The notes below the pieces were generated by a model. It ran no database searches. It saw only the letters and a list, made by a program, of their open reading frames with translations, and had not been told where the DNA came from. A DNA stretch of 19,196 nucleotides from the NCBI GenBank assembly GCA_947380915.1, contig CANCSY010000037.1, positions 1 to 19,196 on the forward strand. The letters are read 5' to 3'. The translations under genes and the position numbers were made by a program. Positions 1-9,000 of the stretch are shown one piece after another. The stretch's first letter is position 1; the number at the start of each line of letters is the position of its first letter. This stretch comes from Beijerinckiaceae bacterium (lineage in GTDB: Bacteria; Pseudomonadota; Alphaproteobacteria; Rhizobiales; Beijerinckiaceae).

Positions 1-3000
1 GCCTTGATCTGCCAGGCGGTTCCCACCGCAGGGCCGACCTGCGCGAAGCCATTGGTCTTGAACGAAAGGCCGTTCAACTCCCAGACGACGCAGGCGCCAT
101 CCCGCGCGTTCTGGAACAGAAGGTCGCCTTTGGCGTCGCCGTCGAAGTCCATCTTGAATGTATTGTTGTCGACGCCATTCGTCAGCGTGATCTTCATGTT
201 CTCGCTGTCGCTCCAGGCCCCGTCGGACGCATCCACGGTGATATCATAGACATGATCTCCACCATAATCCGCCGGGCGCTCGTAATCATGGGCCTTGCTG
301 AAACTCAGGACGCCCGTCCGCGCGTCGATGCTGAAATGGTCCTTGTCCACCCCGCCCGTGATCGCATAGGTCATCGACGAAACGCCAGCGGCATGGGTGG
401 CGGCGACCTTGTGGAAGCCAAAGCCCACAGCCACATTCTCGCTCACGCTCATGGAGGACGCCGATGTGATGACGGGTGGATTTTCATTCACATCTGTAAG
501 GGTGATGGCGACCTCTTTCGTCGTTGCGTTTGTTCCATCGGACGCCTGCACGATGATGTCATAGACACGGTTCTGGCCAGCATCGTCCGGATTTTCATAA
601 TCAGGCGAGGCCTTGAAGGTCACGGCGCCGGTCGAGGCATTGATCGAGAACTTCGCATCATCCGCCCCACCCCCGAACGAATAGGTCAGCGTCGTTCCCG
701 CATCCGCATCCGTCGCCGAGACCGTAAAGACCGCCGAGGTGGGCGCAACAGTCTCGGCCACCCTGGTGCTTGCGCCCGACGTGATGGCGGGCGTGTTGTC
801 GTTCACATCGGTGAGCGTGATGGCGACGGCTTTTGTCGTGGCGTTTGCTCCATCGAAAGCCCTCACGATGATTTCATAGATATTGTTATGGTCGAAGTCC
901 GACTGGGTCTCGTAATCCGGCGAGGTCCTGAAGGTCACGGCGCCGGTCGAGCCATTGATCGAGAACTTCGCATCGTCCGCCCCGCCCCCGAACGAATAGG
1001 TGAGCGTCGTTCCCGCATCCGCATCCGTCGCCAAGACCGTATAGACAGCCGTGGACGTCAACACATTCTCAACCACGCTGGCGCTGGCGACCGAGGTGAT
1101 TGCGGGAGCGTTGTCGTTCACATCTGCCACAGTGATAGCGACGGATTGCGTCGTGGCGTTGGTTCCATCCGAAGCCTTCACCGTGACGTCATAGACATTG
1201 TTCGCGTCGGAATCACCGGGGCGTTCGTAATCAGGCGAGTTATTGAACCTCACTACGCCCGAAGCGCTGTCGATCGAGAACCTTAACTGATCGGCGCCGC
1301 CCACGATCGAATAGGTGAGTTGCGCAGTGAGGTCCTGATCGGTCGCGCTCACCGTAAAGGCCACAAAGTCCGTATCGACAGTCTCGGTGACGCTGACGCG
1401 TGCCGGCGACGTGAAGACGGGCGTATATTCATTCATATCGGCGAGCGTGATGGCGACCGCTTTTGTAGCAGTCAACGTTCCATCGGACGCCTGCACGACG
1501 ATGTCATAGACATTGTTATGATCGGAATCCGATTTGCTCTCGTAGTCAGGCGAGGCCACAAACCTGACCGCGCCCGAGGTGGTGTTGATCGAGAACTTGT
1601 CCCGATCCGCGCCGCCCACAATCGTATAGGTGAGGCTGGAGTTGGGGTCGTTGTCGGTCGCGGACACCGTATAGATCGCCGCGCTCGTCAATGCATTTTC
1701 AGCGATGGTCATTCTTGTCAGCGAGGTGATGCGGGGCGCATCCTCATTCACATCGGTGAGCGTGATCGCGACCGCCTTCGTCGCAATCTTCGATCCATCG
1801 GACGCCTGCACGATAATGTCGTAGATATTGTTCCTGCCGGAATCACCGGGGCTTTCGTAATCAGGCGAGGCGAGGAAAGTGACTTCGCCAGAGGATGCGT
1901 CGATCCTGAACTTGGCTTGGTCGGCGCCTCCCACAATCGAATAGGTCAGCGTCCCCGCCGTATCCGCATCCGTGGCCCTCACCGTATAGAACACTTCGTC
2001 CAAGCCGACATTCTCGGCCACGCTGGCGCTTGTCCCCGAGCCTATGACAGGCGTGAATTCGTTGACGTCGGTGAGCGTGATCGAGACCGATTTTGTCGAG
2101 ATGTTCGCGCCGTCCGAAGCCTGCACGATGATGGCGTAGACATTGTTATGGTCAGCATCCGACCTGCTCTCGAAATCAGGCGACGCCACGAAACTCACTG
2201 CGCCGGAGGTCGCGTTGATCGAGAACTTGCTCTGATCGGCTCCGCCCACAATCGAATAGGTAAGTTGCGCCGTGGCATCCGCATCCGTGGCGCTCACCGT
2301 ATAGACCGCGGCGCTCGTCCCCTCATTCTCGGCAACGGTTGCGCTGGTCGACGACGTGAGAACGGGGATGTTGTCGTTCCGATCCGTGACGGTGATGGTG
2401 ACGGATTGTCTTGTGATCAGGGTTCCATCAGAGACCTGAACTGTGAGTTCGTAAGTGTTATCCTGATTGAAGTCGTATGGTTTTTCTGCATCCGGGGATG
2501 TGCTGAATCTGACGGCGCCGGTCGAGCTGTCAATGACGAACATCGATTTGTCGGGGCCGCCAGCGATGGCGTAAGTGAGCGTTGCTCCGGCATCAACGTC
2601 GCTCGCCCTCACGGTGAAGACGGTGTCCGTTATCGCGATGTTTTCCTCTACGTTGAAATTGTTCCGGGAAATGATGACGGGCGCGGTCTCGGGTGCGTTG
2701 GTGACAACGATGGTTACCGATTGCTGCTTGAGAAGCCCGCCGTCCCACGCTGAGAGAACGATATCATAAACATTGTTTGCTCCGTCGTCGGCGGGGTTGG
2801 AATAATCCGGGGGGATTTTGAACGTCACCACGCCTGTGCGGGAGTCGATATTGAAGTCGTCGCTGTCTTTGCCGCCGGAGATCGTGTAATTCAGCGTCGT
2901 TGCCGCGTCAGGATCGTTGGTGGACAGGGTATAGATCGGGGCGCCTGCGCCGACATTTTTTGCATTGACCACAACTCTGCTCGCCGAGGTTATGACGGGC

Positions 3001-6000
3001 GCCTCGTTCATGTTGGTGACGGTGATGGCGACTGTTTGGCGGGTCGTCAGGGCGCCATCGGAGGCCTGAACCTCGATCTGATAAACATTGTTGTGGTCAT
3101 CATCGCCTGGCGCTTCAAAGTCAGGAGATGTGTTGAAGCGGACGTTCCCGGTGACGGGGTCGATGGTGAAGAGCGCCTTGTCCACCCCGCCGGAGAGCGA
3201 ATAGGTGAGAGAGCGCCCTTCGGGATCGACGCCAAGAACCCGGTAGGCGGACATGCTGGTGGAGGCGTTCTCGGCGAAACTCGCCGTCGTAGGCGAGAGG
3301 ATCGTCGGAGCCTCGTCCACATTGTTGACGGTTATGGCAACCGACTTCTTCGTGACCAATACGCCATTGGAAGCCGCCACCTCGATATCGTAGCTCCTGT
3401 CCCGATTGGCGTCGGAAGGATTTTCATAATCGGGCGCCGCAACAAACGTGATGTCGCCTGTGGTGGCGTTGATGCTGAACAGACCTTTGTCGGCGCCCCC
3501 TGTCAGCGAATAGGTCAGAGGCGTCCCTTCGGCGTCAGCGCCCGTGACTTGGTAGACGGACGTGGCGGCTGATGTGTTTTCGTCAACGCTTTTGGTCGCG
3601 GCCGAACTGATGGTGGGCGCAGTCTCAGCCACATTGGTGATGGTGACGGCGACGGCCTGGGTCCCCACCCTCGTTCCATCTGACGCCTGGACTATGATGT
3701 TATAGACATGGTCTGCGCCGCTGTCGGAGGGCGTTTCGTAATCCGGGGAGGATGCGAATCTCACCGCGCCGCTGACCGGGTCGATGGTGAATGCGGCCCC
3801 GTCAGCCCCGGTGGCGATGGAATAGGTCAGCGTCGCGCCAGGATCTGGATCAAAAGCCGTCACCTGATAGATGCCCGTTGACGTCGAGACATTCTCCGCC
3901 ACCGTGATGGTGGTTTGCGACGAGATTGTTGGGGTTGTGCCGGCGACGAGCGAGAGATTCGCGATGTTGAAGAGCCCGTCCGAGAATTGCAGGGCCTCGA
4001 TATTCGTGACTGTGTCCGTCCCGTCCCGATTGGCGACTTTGTCGGTGATGGTGTAGGATGAGCCTACCAGCTTGATGGTATATTCGCTGCTGGCGCCCGT
4101 GAAGCGCGCGATGTCGTAGCCTGTGCCGCCATCCAGCGTGTCATTCCCCGCGCCGCCAATGAGCGTGTCGTTAAAGGCGCCGGTCGTGAGCTTGTCATTG
4201 CCTGCGCCGCCTGACCAGTTGATGGCGGTCGCCGCCCAGGTAAGCGTGTCATTTCCGGAAGTCGGCAGAAGTTCCGCGATTCCCCGCGCATCAAGAGTCG
4301 AGTTATCGCTGAAGCGGAGCGTTTCAACCCGCTTCAACGGATCAGTCCAGTTCTTCAGGGTGACCTTGTCGGTGATGACGCCGGGGTAGGCTGGGTCAGT
4401 AACCGAGATGACGAGATCGGCGCCGGAGAGGCTGAAGGTGAGTTGGCTTTTCAGTATTCCGGCGCCGAAGGATAGCACATCCGCGCCAGCGTTTTGCGCA
4501 GCCAGAGAGCCGTAGTCGTCATAGATCGTGTCGATGCCATCGCCACGATTGAAGACATAGATATCATTGCCGAGACCGCCGTAAAGCGTGTCGTTCCCCA
4601 GGCCGCCAATGAGCGTATCATCGCCGGCGCCACTGGTCAGCGTGTCATTTCCCCCGCCGCCATCCATGGAGTCGTCGAAGGCGCCTGTGGTTACATTGTC
4701 ATTTCCCAGGTCGAGGGACAGATTGACGGCCGTGTCGAGCCAGTTGAAGGCGTCATTGCCCGTGGTGGCGAGCCTTTCGACAATCTGGCGTGCATTCAGC
4801 GTCGAGTTATCGGCAAACTGGATCGTCTCGATCCTGTTATATGTGTTGAACCAGTTCTTCAGGGTGATCTTGTCCGTGAGGCTGGCGAGCGCCTGCGACG
4901 GATTTGCACGGTCTTTCACGCCAACGATCAGGTCGGCGCCTGATATGGAGAACCACAGGTCGGCTTGCGCAATATTAGCGCCGAAAAGCAGCTTGTCCTG
5001 CCCCCCATCCAGTTGAATGGTGGGGCGATAATCGTCGTTGATCGTGTCTTGGCCGTCACCGCGGTTGAAAATATAGACGTCATTTCCTGCGCCGCCATAA
5101 AGCATGTCGGAGCCAACGCCGCCGATCAGCGTGTCGCTTCCCTCCCCACCATCAAGCGTGTCGGAGCCTGCGCCGCCATCAAGCAAGTCATATCCGCCAA
5201 AGCCGTACAGCTTGTTGCCGACACTGTTGCCTGTGATGATATTGTCGAGCCCGTTGCCCGAACCATTTGCCGCTGTGCCCGCCAGGGTCAGTTTCTCGAT
5301 GTTGTTTGTCAGCGTATAATCCGACAGGGTGGAAATGACGGTGTCCGCCCCTTCGCCTCCCTGCTCCAGGACCGTGTCGCCGACCTTATCTACGTAATAG
5401 GTATCGTCACCAAGACCACCGACCATGTAATCATCGCCAAGACCGCCATCCAGCGAGTCGTTGCCCGCACCGCCGTAAATCTTGTCATTGCCATCTTCGC
5501 CAAAGAGTTGATCGGCGCCTTCATCGCCCATCAATGTGTCCTCGGCGGCGCCGCCATAAAGCGTATCATCGCCCTGGCCACCGGACAGGCTGTCGGAGCC
5601 AACGCCACTCTTTATCAGATTGCCAAATAGGTTTCCGACGCCCGTGAAATTGGAAGAGCCCGTATAGGTGAGGTTCTCGACGAAGCTTCCGGCGCTGGAA
5701 TAGTCACCCAGCCTATAGGTTGCAAGTGAGGTGAGGATCGTGTCCACGCCCTCGGCGCGATTTTCGTAGACGACATCGTTGACGTTATCGACGATGTAGG
5801 TGTCGTCGCCGGTTCCTCCATAAAGGGTGTCGGCTCCATACCCGCCGTCGAGCGTGTCCTTTCCAGCCATGCCGTAAAGAACGTTGTTTTGTCCATTGCC
5901 GAGGATGTAGTTATCCAACGCATTGCCCGTCCCCATGATGGCGACATTGGGGGCGCCATCGAAAGCTATATCGCCGACGAGGGTCAGGTTTTCGACATTG

Positions 6001-9000
6001 TCCGCCAATGTGTAGTTGTTGATCCAGGTCGCAACTGTGTCTTCGCCGTCGCCAGCGTTTTCCTGAACCTTGTCGCCCTGATCCTCGACATAATAGAGGT
6101 CGTCGCCTGCGCCGCCGATAAAAGTGTCGTTACCGGCCCCGCCGATCAGAATATTGTCGGCGCTATTCCCGGTGATGGTGTTTGCGAGCCCATTGCCTTT
6201 GGCATAGCGGGCTGTCGATCCCGTCAGGATCAAGTTTTCGACCTTGTTTGTTTCTATCGTGTAATCAACGGATGAATAGATTGTGTCAGTGCCTTCGCCA
6301 TCATTTTCCACGATTTTGTCGTAGATGTTATCGACATAGTAGGTGTCGTTACCCTTGCCACCGATCATGGTGTCCTGGCCGCCGCCTCCTCTGACGATAT
6401 TATCCGCGTCATTGCCGGTGAGGATGTTATTTTGACTGTTTCCCGTCAGATTTATCTGCGAACCTATGAGGGTGAGATTTTCGATTCCGGCCAAACCTGC
6501 AATGGAGTAGTCGACGTCTTTCGCTATAATCGTGTCGTGGGTTTCTTGGACTGAGCCATCGGCCTTGTACTCGTTTTCAACTTCGATGACGCGGTCCCCG
6601 ATATTATCGACGATGAAGGTGTCATCCCCGGTTCCTCCATCCATTGTGTCGGCTCCGGCGCCTCCGTCGAGGGAGTCATTGCCGTCATTTCCCTGTATGT
6701 TGTTGGCAAGGGCATTTCCCGTTATGATATTGGAGCTTGCATTTCCATTTCCGTTCAGGGCGCCGGTCGTCAAAGTCAGATTTTCGACATTGCCGGTCAG
6801 GGTGTAATTGGCAAGGGAGGAGATGACCGTATCCGTTCCCTCGCCGGATGCTTCAATGACCTTGTCGTTGCTGGCGTCCACATAATACAAGTCGTCGCCT
6901 GAGCCGCCGGTCATGCTGTCATTGCCGGTTCCGCCGTCCAGCGTATCGGCGCCAGCGCCTCCATTCAACGTATCGTCGCCGCCGAGGCCTTTCATTAAGT
7001 CCCCGGTGCCTGAATCATCAATTATGTCGCCATTTTCGGTTCCGATCTTCGGAGTCGGCGCGGTTATCTGAGTTCCATTGTCCAGATAGATTTTGATGCG
7101 ATCGCTGTAGTTGTAATTAAACCAGCCTACGATGATGAGTTTCGAACCGTCGGAGAGGGTTCCTGTGAGATCCCCGCTGTTGGTCGGGCGGCTCCAGGTG
7201 ATATCATCGCTGTTGATGCCATTTTTGAAGACGATCTTGTCTAGGGTGCTTTCCCAGCGGTCAACTCTGTCGGTTCCATATCCTCTTCCGAAAATATATG
7301 TATTTTGGCCCTTGTTGCCGCCCAGGAAATCATCTCCCGCGCCCCCGTCCAGCGTATCGTCGCCGTCTCCACCCTGTAGTGAATCGTTGCCGTCTCCGCC
7401 AATGAGGTAGTCGTTGCCTGCGCCTCCGTTAAGCGTATCGTTGCCTGCGCCTCCATCGAGCGTGTCGTCGCCGCCATTGCCATTCAGGATATTGTTGGAG
7501 GTGTTGCCAGTGATCTTGTTGTCGGCATCGTTGCCGTTGGCGATACTTCCAGCGGTCGTGAGGCTCGCCGAGAGCGTGAGGTTTTCCAGATTTGCCGCCA
7601 GCGTATAGTTGGTCACGGAGGAAATGACCGTATCATTTCCCTGCCCGGCGTTTTCTATGATCTGGCTGTCCAGGTTGTAGAGGTAATAGGTGTCGTTGCC
7701 CTGGCCGCCTCTCATTGTATCGACGCCGCCAAGGCCATCGATCACGTTATCGCCATCGTTGCCGATGAGCAGATTGGCGCCTGTGCTGCCGGTCGCGGTG
7801 AGATTCGCCGCCCCTGTCAGGGTCAGGTTCTCGATGTTGGTTCCCGCAAGGGAATAGTTGATGCTTGATATGATGGTGTCGGTTCCCGAACCTGATACGG
7901 CAAGTTCGGTGACGACATCATTCTGGTTATCGACGTAATAGGTGTCATTACCTTGGCCGCCAATCATCGTGTCCTTGCCGAGGCCGCCGTCGAGAATATC
8001 ATCGCCAAGGCCGCCGTTGATGCTGTCATCCCCCGCCAGCGCCAGCAGGCGGTCGTTCTCGTCCGTGCCGTTTATAGTTTCCCCTCCCGCCGTTCCATAG
8101 GTCGGGAGGACCACAGGGAGAATTGTCCCGTTGCTGAGCGTTACCTGTAATGTATTGGCGGGGGATTTGAACCAGTCCACCAGAGTGATTTGGTCCGCGC
8201 CGCCGCGCAGCGTGCCAACCAGTTTATCGCCGATGCGCTCCCACGTGATGTCGGTGGGGCCTATGCCTGCGCCGAGGATCAGGCGGTCCATGCCGCCATC
8301 GCCCTGATAGATCGTGTCGCGGCCGGAACCGAAGCCGAAGACGTAGACATCATCGCCGGCGCCCCCGCGCAAGGCCTCATCGCCGACGCCGCCGTCCAGC
8401 GTATCGTTTCCTGCTCCGCCCAGAAGCGTATCGTTGCCCGTTCCACCATCAAGGAAGTCGTCGCCATCCCCTCCATCAAGGGTGTCCGCGCCTGCAAGGC
8501 CGAAGAGTTTGTCGGCTCCGCCATAGCCCAGGATCTGGTTGTCGGCGGAATTGCCGGTCAATGCATTGTTTGAATCGCTGCCTTCGACGCGGACGAGGGC
8601 GCCGGTCAGAGTCAGGTTTTCGACATTCGCATATTTGGCGTCTTGCAGTGTGATGTAGATCGAGGAGATGATGCTGTCGGCCCCGCCAGTTGCGGTTTCA
8701 ACCACAATATCGGCAGTGTTATCGATGTAATATGTATCATCCCCACTGCCGCCGACCATCAAGTCGGCGTCTTCTCCCCCGTCGAGCGTGTCATTGCCGG
8801 TCCCGCCGTTGAGCGTATCGGCGCCGGTCAGTCCATAGAGGGCGTCATTTCCGGCATTGCCATTCAGGACATTGTTCGCCTGATTGCCGGTGATGTTGTC
8901 ATTGCCCGACCCCGCATTGACATTTTCGATCAGCGATCTGAGGTCCGCAAGTTGAGTGTCCGGGTCATAGGCGAGGTAGGCGTTGGCCACATTGCCCGGG

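Noticed and set aside
252..2753. Two long plus-strand open frames (252-1286 and 1320-2753) rich in Arg, Asp and Gly
   Set aside because: They lie antisense to the cadherin array and show the same 105-residue period; their products (repeated RRGxxxHxAGRxxDRE) mirror the complementary codons. No ribosome site or family match was seen, so they are shadows of the minus-strand repeats.
4107..8935. CRISPR-like array or satellite DNA
   Set aside because: The repeats are imperfect, in frame, codon-degenerate and encode GGxGxDxLx nonapeptides; no constant direct repeat with unique spacers is present.
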